From Cupriavidus metallidurans CH34 (GTDB lineage Bacteria > Pseudomonadota > Gammaproteobacteria > Burkholderiales > Burkholderiaceae): a stretch of DNA of 64,000 bases. The notes below the pieces were generated by a model. That model saw only the letters and a list, made by a program, of their open reading frames with translations, did not search any database and had not been told where the DNA came from. Numbering within the stretch: the first letter of the stretch is position 1; every line of letters starts with the position of its first letter. The translations under genes and the position numbers were made by a program. Below are positions 9,306 through 17,037 of the stretch, in pieces. The stretch covers positions 62,001 to 126,000 of the forward strand of contig NC_007972.2 of NCBI RefSeq assembly GCF_000196015.1. The letters run 5' to 3'.

Positions 9306-9416
9306 CTTGCACTCCAGGGATATGACGGAGTGCGCCCCGGACGGGAAGCACCCGTCTGGGTAAGTAAAGAAGGAAATGGATACTGCTGGGTCGATGCGCC
9401 GGTGGCGCCGGTAAAA
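9306..9416 (-). promoter_or_regulatory. full structured 5' leader (shared family)
   Basis: Minus strand order: GGCGCC/GGCGC hairpin plus ATCGACC (box at 9389-9408), CATTTCCTTCTTT tract, CCCAGACGGG/CCCGTCCGGGG hairpin, then GCACTCC/GGAGTGC directly before ATG. The last stem buries the ribosome-binding site. Confidence 0.7.
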
Positions 9417-9483
9417 CCAGATTTCGACAGCCTCGCGGGCTGTCGGAACATGGCTTTCGCATGTTCTAGGGATTGGCGTATTG

Positions 9484-10932
9484 CTACGCAAAAAGATCGT
9501 CGGTCAGCCAGTTCATCGGTGCTGACGCAGTGGCAATGGGCGCTACTGGCTCCGCCGCCGCGACCGGGAATGCCTCGGGTGCGGCGCTCGGTTCCTCGAG
9601 CTCCATGTCCGTCAGCTTCGCAACGAACGGTGGCGCAACAGCTTCTACGGCGCCGACCTTCTGCGTAACGGGCATGGACATTTCATCAAGGCCAGCCAGC
9701 ACCTGATCGGCTATCGCCTGGGCCTCGAGGTTTTGGAGCATCGACAGACTGTCCAGCAACGGATTTGCATCGACACCGGTCAGTTCGCACCAACGTCCCA
9801 GCTTTGCGGACAAAGTGGCCGCCCGGCTGATGCCTTCAGCGCGGCTGCGAACAGCCGGCAGGACACGTGCTTCCAGCTTGACCTCGGCACTGCCGACAAA
9901 AAGCGCCTCGATGGCTTCGCGATCGACCAGTTGGCGATGCTCCTCATTGACCGTCCACCGCACCCGCACGAACTTGTGCGCTGCGTCCGCGGCCATCTCG
10001 GCAAGTTTTGCCATGTCAGGCGGCCCGTCGAAGTCGATGCAGACGGTCTCGCTCGCGGGTGTCTTCACCGGGATAGCCACTGCCTCCCCCGGAGATACCT
10101 GCCACTGAAGATAGCCTTTCGCGCCGATTTCGCCGTAGTGGAACCGTCCGATAGACCCGGGATAGGCCACCACCCTGCCCTCACGTTCCCACTGCTGGGC
10201 ACGGTGAATGTGGCCGAGCATGAACGCGTCGCAGTGAGCCTCGAACAGTGCCCCGATAGTGAACTCGTGGTCGAGTCCGGCCATCGGCACGCCGTGCTCC
10301 GTCTGGCAACCGTTGACGGTGCCGTGGGAAACGCCGATCGTACGGACGCCGTGTGAGCGCCATTGACGATTCACAGTGCCCGCGGCAGCCAGATAGTCAG
10401 CCAGGTGGTCGCCAACCGCCGTCGCGGCGTTTGCCACGCCGGCCGCGGCCGCCAGCACCGCCTTGTTGACCGTGGGTACGCAGGTGAAGACGACGTCTGG
10501 TAGCCCTTGCTGGGTCAGCAGCTTGTCCATTTCCGCATGGCTGAAGATCGCGCCATCGCTCGGAATGAATGTCCGGCCAACGAGCGCGACCTGGTGAATC
10601 CGGTCTGCAACGTATACCGGGAAGCTTGCGCCGATCAGTCGGAACAGATCCAGCGTGCCTGGGGGCTCGTGGCTGAAGGTGCCTTGAAGCATCACCACAG
10701 GCATGTGCACGGATAGCTGGTGAATGCGTCGCGCCAGCGCGGAGAGCGCCGGCGTGTGGGCATCCAACCGGTGGTCGGTCGAGTCGCCCGACACCACGGC
10801 AACCCGGCAACGATTTGCGATCGCGTCCTCCACCGCAAAGCCAAAGCAACGATCTGCCTCGGCCAAATGACCAGGGGAGTAGTGCAAATCAGAGAAATGC
10901 GCAGCCAACAGGCTTTCGCCATCTTCGAGCAT
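9484..10932 (-). CDS. calcineurin-like metallophosphoesterase (Mre11/SbcD-like)
   Basis: This is a 482-residue protein. Metal-binding motifs of the family are visible: DLH near residue 15, GDSTDH near 49, QGTFSHE where GNHE/D is usual, VSHGT, and GHIH. A long C-terminal region rich in Ala/Glu/Pro ends NWLTDDLFA, a possible partner-binding tail. Encoded just upstream of the Rad50/SbcC-like ATPase, it probably forms a nuclease complex acting on DNA ends. The variant third motif (T in place of N) could weaken exonuclease activity. Start ATG 10932 follows a GGAGG and a leader of the shared family. Confidence 0.8.
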   Translation of the reverse strand: MLEDGESLLAAHFSDLHYSPGHLAEADRCFGFAVEDAIANRCRVAVVSGDSTDHRLDAHTPALSALARRIHQLSVHMPVVMLQGTFSHEPPGTLDLFRLIGASFPVYVADRIHQVALVGRTFIPSDGAIFSHAEMDKLLTQQGLPDVVFTCVPTVNKAVLAAAAGVANAATAVGDHLADYLAAAGTVNRQWRSHGVRTIGVSHGTVNGCQTEHGVPMAGLDHEFTIGALFEAHCDAFMLGHIHRAQQWEREGRVVAYPGSIGRFHYGEIGAKGYLQWQVSPGEAVAIPVKTPASETVCIDFDGPPDMAKLAEMAADAAHKFVRVRWTVNEEHRQLVDREAIEALFVGSAEVKLEARVLPAVRSRAEGISRAATLSAKLGRWCELTGVDANPLLDSLSMLQNLEAQAIADQVLAGLDEMSMPVTQKVGAVEAVAPPFVAKLTDMELEEPSAAPEAFPVAAAEPVAPIATASAPMNWLTDDLFA

Positions 10933-11012
10933 TGTGGAACCTCCAAGGGAATGTGCCGGCATGCGGCAAGAAAGAAGAAAGGGAAGCCCATGGGCTCCCC
11001 TCAACTGCCGGC
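10933..11012 (-). promoter_or_regulatory. short structured leader before the phosphoesterase gene
   Basis: Minus strand: GGGAGCCCATGGGCTTCCC hairpin, a TTTCTTCTTTC tract, a GC-rich GCCGCATGCCGGC segment, then TTGGAGG before ATG. It has the same architecture as the other leaders but diverged sequence. Confidence 0.5.
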
Positions 11013-11028
11013 ACAAGGCTGGCGATAG

Positions 11029-12345
11029 TTATGTAGCGACGTCAGCGGCGATAGCCGCTACGTGTTCACGGAAGGCAGCGGGCTTGGTCAGCGCAGTGCG
11101 AAGTTGAGCCAAGAACCCCCGCACATCCTGTTCCCGCTTGGACCAGCCGCGCCCGAAGGTCGCCGCTGCATAAGCTTTCAACTGGCGGGCGCCGTCCTCG
11201 CTATTGAGCCCAAGGCGCTTCACGAGATCGAGATACTCGCTCTCCAGGTCCTCAGTACCCGCCGTATCGGATGGGGGCACCGAACCCGCGGACTGAACTA
11301 CGCCGCTTTCCGACGTACCGGTCTGCGGCGCCTCGATGGTGCCGTCATCGACCGACCCGTGGTCGGGCCGAACCTCCCTATCCCCTTCCAGCATGGAAAC
11401 GGCCTGTTCTGCCATCTCCAATGCCGGCGGGCGCCGATCCGAGCCATCAAGCAATGCCGCGATATCGATTTCGGCGTCGAGCGTGATCAGCCACTGCATC
11501 TGCCGCACCGGCTTGCCGGTGTCATCGATGCGGCTGATCTCAAGCTCTTGCTTGGACATCCAGAACTTGGCGCCTACGAGCCGCCCTCGCGCCATTGCCA
11601 CGGTCTGCATAGCCGCGTGGGCTTTTTGCAGGACGTAAATCGAGGTGGTGGGCATTTCGATGAGCCCGAGTCCGGAGATATGCGGAATCGCGAAGAAGAA
11701 GCTCGCAGACAGGTTGCAATGGCCGCCTTGGTACTGGGGACATTCCTGCGGATCGCACAATCCATCCTGAATATCATTGTCCTGCCTCAGGATGACGGTG
11801 CGACCGCCCCAGGTGCGCTTGGCACGATTGGCGCGCTCATCGCGCACCGGAGGTGCGTACATCTTGCAGTAGCGCCTGCCGTCACGGCCATATTCCGAGA
11901 AGTACTGCCTGCCGCTCTTCGTCCATGCAACGAGCTGGTTGGGCATGTTGCTCAGCCAGTCGTCGAACGCGAAGACCACGGGAAAACGCCAGAGGCGATG
12001 TCCGTTGCCGTCGTTGCGATCTTCGCCGTAGCGTTGGACGATGTCTTCGGCCAACGCCGGGTTGGCGAAGTCAGATGCACGGCAGGTGAACCAGGGAACG
12101 TTTTTCGGCACGAGCGGCGTCTTGATGCCTGTCGCCCGCGTGATATCGCCTTCGATGCGCTCGAAGCTGTCGCCCCGCGCGAGACCAGCATCGTGGATCT
12201 TCACGGCTTCGAGCTTGTCGCGCGCAGCTTTGGTGAGGACCTTGATGCCGGGTCGGATCTTGCCAATGATGGGCGGCCGCATGGGCCGCTCTTCTAGCAG
12301 GCTTCGGCGTCCGCCGGGCTCGCTGTAGGTGATGGGTGCATGCAT
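11029..12345 (-). CDS. Gp3-like (recombination directionality factor-type) metal-binding protein
   Basis: A 438-residue protein starts at ATG 12345 with AGGAG nine bases upstream. The N-terminal PPIIGKIRPG and a central cysteine cluster (LCDPQECPQYQGGHCNL, about residues 197-213) followed by SFFFAIPHISGLGLIEMPTTS resemble the Gp3-like family. That family includes phage recombination directionality factors, and plasmid members are often labelled hydrolase or metal-binding protein. The C-terminal 130 residues are of a different, acidic character and end in a helical segment. Role here is unknown; an accessory role with the neighbouring SbcCD-like pair or with an excision recombinase is possible. 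Confidence 0.6.
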   Translation of the reverse strand: MHAPITYSEPGGRRSLLEERPMRPPIIGKIRPGIKVLTKAARDKLEAVKIHDAGLARGDSFERIEGDITRATGIKTPLVPKNVPWFTCRASDFANPALAEDIVQRYGEDRNDGNGHRLWRFPVVFAFDDWLSNMPNQLVAWTKSGRQYFSEYGRDGRRYCKMYAPPVRDERANRAKRTWGGRTVILRQDNDIQDGLCDPQECPQYQGGHCNLSASFFFAIPHISGLGLIEMPTTSIYVLQKAHAAMQTVAMARGRLVGAKFWMSKQELEISRIDDTGKPVRQMQWLITLDAEIDIAALLDGSDRRPPALEMAEQAVSMLEGDREVRPDHGSVDDGTIEAPQTGTSESGVVQSAGSVPPSDTAGTEDLESEYLDLVKRLGLNSEDGARQLKAYAAATFGRGWSKREQDVRGFLAQLRTALTKPAAFREHVAAIAADVAT

Positions 12346-12602
12346 GCGTTCTTTCTCCTGTCGAGGAAACGAACGACGTTGGCCCGGATGGACGCAGCAT
12401 GCTCCCGAAGGCGCAGGGCTGTGTCGGCCCCGCGCTGGGTCGTTACGCGATTAAGAAAGTCGTTCTGTGCGACTTCCGGAAGACTGGCGACATATGCCGC
12501 CTCACAAAGGGATCGCCAAGCCTGCGGCATGTCCCTGTACTCGGGACGGCGCAAATTCAGCGTTGCCGCGATCGCGGCGGAAATCTCGGCGTTCTGGTGC
12601 AT
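12294..12602 (-). CDS. small hypothetical protein overlapping the Gp3-like gene
   Basis: This 102-residue, largely helical protein begins MHQNAEISAAIAATLNLRR. It starts at ATG 12602 with AGGAG upstream and overlaps the next gene by 52 bp. A longer frame to 12803 would have to translate a terminator-like hairpin and is rejected. It appears to be the first gene of the minus-strand run 12602 to 9484. Unrecognised family. Confidence 0.6.
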   Translation of the reverse strand: MHQNAEISAAIAATLNLRRPEYRDMPQAWRSLCEAAYVASLPEVAQNDFLNRVTTQRGADTALRLREHAASIRANVVRFLDRRKNACMHPSPTASPADAEAC

Positions 12603-13118
12603 GAGCTTCTCCTGAAGATCGAGGTCTCTCACCAGAAACAAAAAAAGCCCGCCCCGGTTTGCGCCGGCAGCGAGCTTTGATGTCAGGAACCCGAACTGCC
12701 ACGCCCCTTCCGGGGGCGTGGCACTCGGGGAGCGGCGCACTAGTGCGCGCGGCTCAATGTTGAGGACGTAAAGTCGCCCTCGTGCAGCATGGTCACGCTG
12801 CACAACAACCCTTTTCGCGAACCCACAGGTTCGGCCGCAGGTTCACGGATCGGCTCGACGTCTGCCGTTCTGCCTAGGAGGGGCCTTTGAGAGAGCTCCA
12901 CATGGTCCCAGGCTCGAACGGTGTCCAGCGTGCGCTCATGAAGAGGCACAGCGAGAACGCGTATTACGAGCTGATGAGGGGAAGTGTTCGGCGAAAACAC
13001 TTAGCACAAGAGATATCCACACTGGTAGCCAACCAGTCGGCGCGTGCGCAAATGCACGACTTGAACAAAGAGATGGACTCGCCAGGAGTCAGAGTCGATG
13101 CGTCGATGACGCTAGGTG
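12603..13118 (-). promoter_or_regulatory. long leader with 5' box, hairpins and an internal terminator-like structure
   Basis: This is a gene-free stretch. At 13093-13112 lies a GCGTC-ATC-GACGC hairpin followed by ATCGACT, the 5' box of the shared leader family. Nearer the gene, a GCCACGCCCC/GGGGCGTGGC hairpin (12697-12725) precedes a GC-rich imperfect stem followed by seven T on the minus strand (about 12638-12675). A terminator 40 bp before the start codon suggests attenuation or separation of an upstream transcript. Short ORFs across it on both strands are not convincing. Confidence 0.5.
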
Positions 13119-13251
13119 TGAAAGCATTGTGGCACAGGACTTTCTTTCAAAACTGACGAATGCTCGGCTATTTCGCGTAGCTTTCGAAGTCATGTGGTGT
13201 CCGTTCTTGTCCGACAATTCCGAGTGAGAGAGCATCCGAAAACATGGACAA

Positions 13252-13818
13252 ATGGCCGAACAGGATCCACCCAAGAAGCCCGCTACCGGGCTCAGGCCCA
13301 TCGAGCGCCTGAACAGTGAGGAACGCCTCAGCCGACTGACACCGGCAACGGCATCCGCAACCAACCACGAGTACTGCTCAAAGTTCGCTCGGGACTTCCT
13401 GGACGCGCATTTTTACTTTTGCTCGTCCAAATTTGTCGTCGCGCGCGGCGGTAAGGTCAAGGCACTTGACGAGGCATTCCGAGACGCGGAAGCGTGGTAC
13501 GCCAAAGCCTTGGAGTGGATCGGAAACAAGGATCAGGTCGAGATCCCGCTGTTTTACGAGTCGCGGGAAGTGCAGGTGTCGCATTCGTTTGCCGGTCGCC
13601 TTCTCCGGCTGCTGATGCAATACGACAGGCTCTTCGCGGAAACCCTCTACGGCCTGAACTGCGAATCCATCCCGGCTGACGCGCGCGAGAACACGACGGC
13701 AGTGGCCGCCAAGCGAATCAAGGCCATCCAGCAACTCTGCATCCCGGACACCGACAAGTTCGCTCCGGACGGCACCCTCCTCAACTCTTCCCGGAGCCAG
13801 AACCATGGACATGCGTGA
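13252..13818 (+). CDS. DUF1845 (PFL_4669-type) integrating conjugative element protein
   Basis: This 188-residue protein has the strongly conserved block RLSRLTPATASATNHEYCSKF at residues about 25-45 (abbreviated), then FARDFLDAHFYF, AEAWYAKALEWIGNKDQVEIP and a late IQQLCIPDTDKF. These match my memory of the DUF1845 family found on integrative conjugative elements. The molecular role is not settled. It begins a plus-strand three-gene unit and overlaps the next gene by 14 bp. It is divergent from the 12294-12602 unit. Confidence 0.8.
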   Translation: MAEQDPPKKPATGLRPIERLNSEERLSRLTPATASATNHEYCSKFARDFLDAHFYFCSSKFVVARGGKVKALDEAFRDAEAWYAKALEWIGNKDQVEIPLFYESREVQVSHSFAGRLLRLLMQYDRLFAETLYGLNCESIPADARENTTAVAAKRIKAIQQLCIPDTDKFAPDGTLLNSSRSQNHGHA

Positions 13819-14443
13819 GATCGAGCAGCTGCATGCTCAGTACGCCCAACCCGCCCTGACCATCGACATCTCGCCCTCACCGGCACGCTCGTCGACGCCG
13901 CCGTTGTGGCTTGGCAACGATAATAGTGGCGGCTTTGGTAAGGAAGCATCGGCTCCCGCCGGTGGAAACTTGTCCGTGCCTCCGCGTGCGTTGTGGGCAG
14001 CCGTCTTCGTCGTGGGCGCCGCCGCAATGTTCCTCATTGGCAGTTCCATGGGCAAGCGCGACGCCCGTACCCATAGCTCGGACGGGCCCGCCGCAGCCGT
14101 CACCGCGTCGGAAGCAGGGCCGTCTGCGGCTTCCCAGGCAGAGCCCGAACCGCATTCGCACGAATGGCCCGTGCGCGGCGATGCGAACAATGTCACAAGC
14201 CCAACGCCGGCATCTGGCGCGGCGCCACTGGCGGCAGCAGCTGACACCCCGAGAATCACCCTGCCTTCGCAGGAACCTGTCAAACCGATTGCGCCCGCCC
14301 CGAAGCCAGCCCCCGCGCCTGCAGCGCCTGCAGCGGCGGCCTCCGCGCCGGCGAAAGCCGCAGCGCCCGTCGTGCCTGCGCAGATCGCCCGTCCAGCCGT
14401 ATCGCCGCAAGCCGCCCCCAACCGCGAAATCAAACTGTTCTAA
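13805..14443 (+). CDS. single-pass membrane protein with Pro/Ala-rich periplasmic tail
   Basis: This 212-residue protein has a cytoplasmic N-terminus (about 60 residues), a transmembrane helix near residues 62-81 (ALWAAVFVVGAAAMFLIGSS), and a long low-complexity tail rich in Ala, Pro and Lys. The architecture recalls TonB- or conjugation-pore-associated linker proteins, but no domain proves it. It is translated with DUF1845 (overlap) and is followed by the bactofilin gene after 11 bp. Confidence 0.7.
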   Translation: MDMREIEQLHAQYAQPALTIDISPSPARSSTPPLWLGNDNSGGFGKEASAPAGGNLSVPPRALWAAVFVVGAAAMFLIGSSMGKRDARTHSSDGPAAAVTASEAGPSAASQAEPEPHSHEWPVRGDANNVTSPTPASGAAPLAAAADTPRITLPSQEPVKPIAPAPKPAPAPAAPAAAASAPAKAAAPVVPAQIARPAVSPQAAPNREIKLF

Positions 14444-14454
14444 GAGAGCGTCCC

Positions 14455-14874
14455 ATGACGATGCCAAGTACTCCAACTTTCAGCGTCCTGCGCGCCGGCA
14501 TGAGCATTCACGGCGATCTCGTTTCGGAGGACGGCTTCACCTGCCTCGCCCTCGTTACCGGCAACGTCAGGGCCAGCCACGGCCTGTTGCATATCGGTCG
14601 TGGCGGGGTCGTCCATGGCGACGTGGAAGGCGAACACATCATCATCGACGGCACCGTAGAAGGTGACGTCAAGAGTCGGGTCTCCCTCAAGATCAACGGC
14701 CGCGTGATCGGCCGCATCTTCTACGCCGGGACCATCCGGCTGGGCGAAAACGTGACGCTTGAAGGCAGCTCCATCACTCGGGTGCCCGCTGTGGGCTACG
14801 TGGCGTCCCCCCAAAAGGAGGATGCGCCCGCTATCCACATCGATGACCCGGAGGTCCCCGGTACTGCGGCGTAA
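14455..14874 (+). CDS. bactofilin family polymer-forming protein
   Basis: This 139-residue protein has a central beta-helix of short repeats: GMSIHGDLVSEDGFTCLALV, GNVRASHGLLHIGRGGVVHG, DVEGEHIIIDGTVEGDV, SRVSLKINGRVIGRIFYAGT. This is the bactofilin (DUF583) pattern. Bactofilins polymerise without nucleotide and scaffold membrane-proximal structures. Encoded directly after a membrane protein on a mobile element, it may organise that protein at the membrane. The start could be ATG 14455 or 14461. A convergent terminator follows. Confidence 0.85.
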   Translation: MTMPSTPTFSVLRAGMSIHGDLVSEDGFTCLALVTGNVRASHGLLHIGRGGVVHGDVEGEHIIIDGTVEGDVKSRVSLKINGRVIGRIFYAGTIRLGENVTLEGSSITRVPAVGYVASPQKEDAPAIHIDDPEVPGTAA

Positions 14875-14900
14875 GGAAGGAACATGTTCCTTTCAAAAAA
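14875..14900 (+). repeat. 26-bp repeat copy 1 (palindrome-containing), 3' of bactofilin
   Basis: The segment directly after the bactofilin stop is identical over 26 bp to 62236-62261. It contains the palindrome AAGGAACATGTTCCTT followed by TCAAAAAA. Both copies sit just downstream of a stop codon and upstream of a bidirectional terminator. Confidence 0.8.
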
Positions 14901-14936
14901 CGCGAAAGCGACCGTCTGAGACCACTCTTTCAAAGA

Positions 14937-14977
14937 CAAAAGGCCCGGCAACGTCAGTTGCCGGGCCTTCTTGTTTA
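14937..14977. terminator. bidirectional rho-independent terminator
   Basis: Perfect stem AGGCCCGGCAAC/GTTGCCGGGCCT with a GTCA loop at 14941-14968, flanked by T-rich sequence on both strands. It lies between the convergent bactofilin gene and the 14975-15484 gene. Confidence 0.9.
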
Positions 14978-15484
14978 ATAGACACGCCGCAGCGTCATCA
15001 GCTCCGCTTGCGTGAACACACCTGGGAACGTGATCCAGGGGAAATCGATGGCATTGGCGGGATCCCTGAAGGACAGGTAGGGAAAATCGCCATCCAACTG
15101 TATGCGGAAAATCCGTCGGAGCCGATCCTTGCCTCTGACTTCGTAAAGCACCCCATGTATCAGATCGAAGACAACGGCGCCTTGACTGAAACTAGCTGAC
15201 GCGCCCCGATTCTGTTGGTATCGCAAGTCCATCCACGTATCGTAACTGAGGGTAGTCAGGCGATCGCGGGTCTGGACGAGCCAAGAGGTATATTGCCCGG
15301 TGAACCGCTCCTTCTGCAGGCTGGATAGTTCAATGGTTTGGTGCATGAGTCGGTCCTGTACTCGCTGCACCCTGTTCCCTGCCGTGCTACGGCAAACGTA
15401 CTCGCCCCGTAGCCCGGCGATTGCGGCATCGCCTCCGCGAAACAGCCATCGCGGATAACGTGAATAGAAATCAATGTGGAACAT
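14975..15484 (-). CDS. hypothetical protein
   Basis: From ATG 15484 (MFHIDFYSRYP) this is a 169-residue soluble protein with no signal peptide or metal motif. It contains SLQKERFTGQYTSWLVQTRD and, later, FDLIHGVLYEVRGKDRLRR and ends VFTQAELMTLRRVY. It is flanked by terminators on both sides, so it is probably monocistronic. Unrecognised. Confidence 0.6.
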   Translation of the reverse strand: MFHIDFYSRYPRWLFRGGDAAIAGLRGEYVCRSTAGNRVQRVQDRLMHQTIELSSLQKERFTGQYTSWLVQTRDRLTTLSYDTWMDLRYQQNRGASASFSQGAVVFDLIHGVLYEVRGKDRLRRIFRIQLDGDFPYLSFRDPANAIDFPWITFPGVFTQAELMTLRRVY

Positions 15485-15498
15485 GGCAACGAGCAAAA

Positions 15499-15530
15499 GA
15501 AAAAAGCCCCGGGCTGTGCCGGGGCTTTAA
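15499..15530 (-). terminator. rho-independent terminator after the DUF932 gene
   Basis: AAAGCCCCGG...CCGGGGCTTT stem followed on the minus strand by TTTTTTC, between the DUF932 stop (15614) and the 14975-15484 gene. Confidence 0.85.
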
Positions 15531-15613
15531 GACCTGAAACGACCACTCCATTACCAAACAACGGCAACGGAGCGGCTCGCTTGAGGGCGGATAGAAGAGA
15601 CGCTCGAAGTTGC

Positions 15614-16588
15614 TTATGCAATCTCCGCGAGTTCGAGGGCTGCGTCCCAGGCGCGCTGCTTGAGAAATGCGCCCGCGCCGAACCATGCAGAGTCCAGCCG
15701 ATTACCCGGCGAGCGGGCTCGCTGCTGGTGGTCGACGTACTCGGTGACGCTGTTCACCAAGCCCCAAGCAGTGCCCGATGCAGACTCCAGCGCAGCGCCG
15801 CGGCCGGCCCCGTCGAAAAGACTCAGCACGGCTTTCAGGCCACGCTCGTTCATTCTTGCAGGCGCATCGGCACCATCCCTCGCCGAGGAATAGGTAAAGA
15901 GGCGCTGGAAGAACCGCTCGGACTCGGCCTTGCTGACCTTACGGTCTGCGAGGCTGTGCATGTTGGCCATGAAACCATCCCACGACGAAATGGCAATGCC
16001 GAGCTCTTCTTTCACCGCACGCGGATCGAACTGGCTACGATGCGGCACCTTGACGGCGCCACGATTGCGACCCAACGCGATCTGCAGCGTGTTGTTGCAA
16101 ACCACGCGGACCGAGGTGAACTGCGCCGTGGTCGCCAGCGTGCCATCGCAGGCCGTGGCCAGCAGCAGGTAGCCACGGACCTCGTCACCACCCTTGAGGA
16201 GCGCTGACTGTCCCGTACGGGCGAGCGCCCAGAGCTTGCGACCCTCTTTCAACACGCCTGCAGTCTCGAGCTGATAGCCGCCCACCTGCACGAGGTCTCG
16301 ATAGAACTCCAGGATCTCTGCAGGCTGAACAACCTGGTACCGCTGAGATACCGTCGACAGCGGCTTGCCGTTGTCCGAGCGGTACAGGACCTTCTGCTCG
16401 GGAAACGACTGGATGGGATCCAGGTCATGGGAACCAACGCGGTACATAACGTTGGTCTCCTCAATGCGCCAGTTCATGCCGGCGGCTTCGGCCCAGACTT
16501 CGAGGGGCTGATGCTCCGCCAGGCGGTTGCCCAGACCGTGCCAGGGGGTTGCGCCGGCGTACGCCATGGTTTGAACCAGATGGGACAT
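15614..16588 (-). CDS. DUF932 domain-containing protein
   Basis: This 324-residue protein begins MSHLVQTMAYAGATPWHGLG. The block TPWHGLGNRL, YRSDNGKPLSTVSQRYQVVQPAEIL, and TSVRVVCNNTL are hallmarks of DUF932 (the phage/plasmid-like protein family that includes YfjQ/YafZ). Start ATG 16588 has AGGAG eight bases upstream. The function of the family is unknown to me, but it is common on plasmids and genomic islands. A long leader region lies upstream, and a terminator closes the transcript at 15499-15530. Confidence 0.85.
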   Translation of the reverse strand: MSHLVQTMAYAGATPWHGLGNRLAEHQPLEVWAEAAGMNWRIEETNVMYRVGSHDLDPIQSFPEQKVLYRSDNGKPLSTVSQRYQVVQPAEILEFYRDLVQVGGYQLETAGVLKEGRKLWALARTGQSALLKGGDEVRGYLLLATACDGTLATTAQFTSVRVVCNNTLQIALGRNRGAVKVPHRSQFDPRAVKEELGIAISSWDGFMANMHSLADRKVSKAESERFFQRLFTYSSARDGADAPARMNERGLKAVLSLFDGAGRGAALESASGTAWGLVNSVTEYVDHQQRARSPGNRLDSAWFGAGAFLKQRAWDAALELAEIA

Positions 16589-16920
16589 AAAATTGCTCCT
16601 AAAAATGGGAATGCGAGCGACAGGCTGTGCTGACGCTCGAAGGTGGAAATGAAGGGAGAAAGAAATGGAGACCGTGCTTGTGCGCGGTCGGGGATGCGAC
16701 GCTCGCCATGAACCGCCTACGGCGACAAATGACAACGCGCCGTGTGGCTACAGCAAGGTGGATTGCATGGGGATCGGGAAGATGCCCACGGAGCCGTCCC
16801 GACAGGGAATGCTCCCTGTGGGCGGTTTCAAGAGATGGCCGGCGGTGCCGGCGTAGGGTCGATGCGTCGGAGACGCGGGTAAAACTTTGTTTGGACTGAA
16901 CGTATTCACTGCAAACAAAG
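16589..16920 (-). promoter_or_regulatory. upstream region of DUF932: full leader, tiny uORF and an inverted repeat
   Basis: Gene-free stretch. The 5' box (GCGTC-TCC-GACGC then ATCGACC) is at 16857-16876. It is followed by a GCCGGCACCGCCGGC hairpin and a CCCACAGGGA/TCCCTGTCGGG module ending near 16785. A six-codon ORF (16768-16748, MQSTLL) follows the leader. A second hairpin CGAGCG/CGCTCG lies about 60 nt before the DUF932 start. Upstream of the box, CTTTGTTTG (16885-16893) and CAAACAAAG (16912-16920) form a 9-bp inverted repeat that could be an operator. Confidence 0.55.
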
Positions 16921-16999
16921 CTCTGGTGGTACGGGAAAGCCTATCGCAAGAATCTTGAGCCGAGCCTGCGAAAGCTACGGATTTTTGATAGCCAAATCG

Positions 17000-17036
17000 A
17001 GAATATCCCCCAGCCGGATTCGGCTGGGGGCAAACA
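17000..17036 (-). terminator. probable terminator after the 17038-18588 gene
   Basis: CCCCCAGCCG/CGGCTGGGGG stem with a 4-base loop at 17007-17030, immediately after the stop. The following T-tract is weak (GATATTCTC), so it may act as a processing or rho-assisted site. Confidence 0.6.
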
Positions 17037-17037
17037 A

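Noticed and set aside
12887..13156. 89-codon plus-strand ORF upstream of the DUF1845 gene
   Set aside because: It overlaps the minus-strand leader box at 13093-13112 and shows no recognisable domain or convincing ribosome-binding site.
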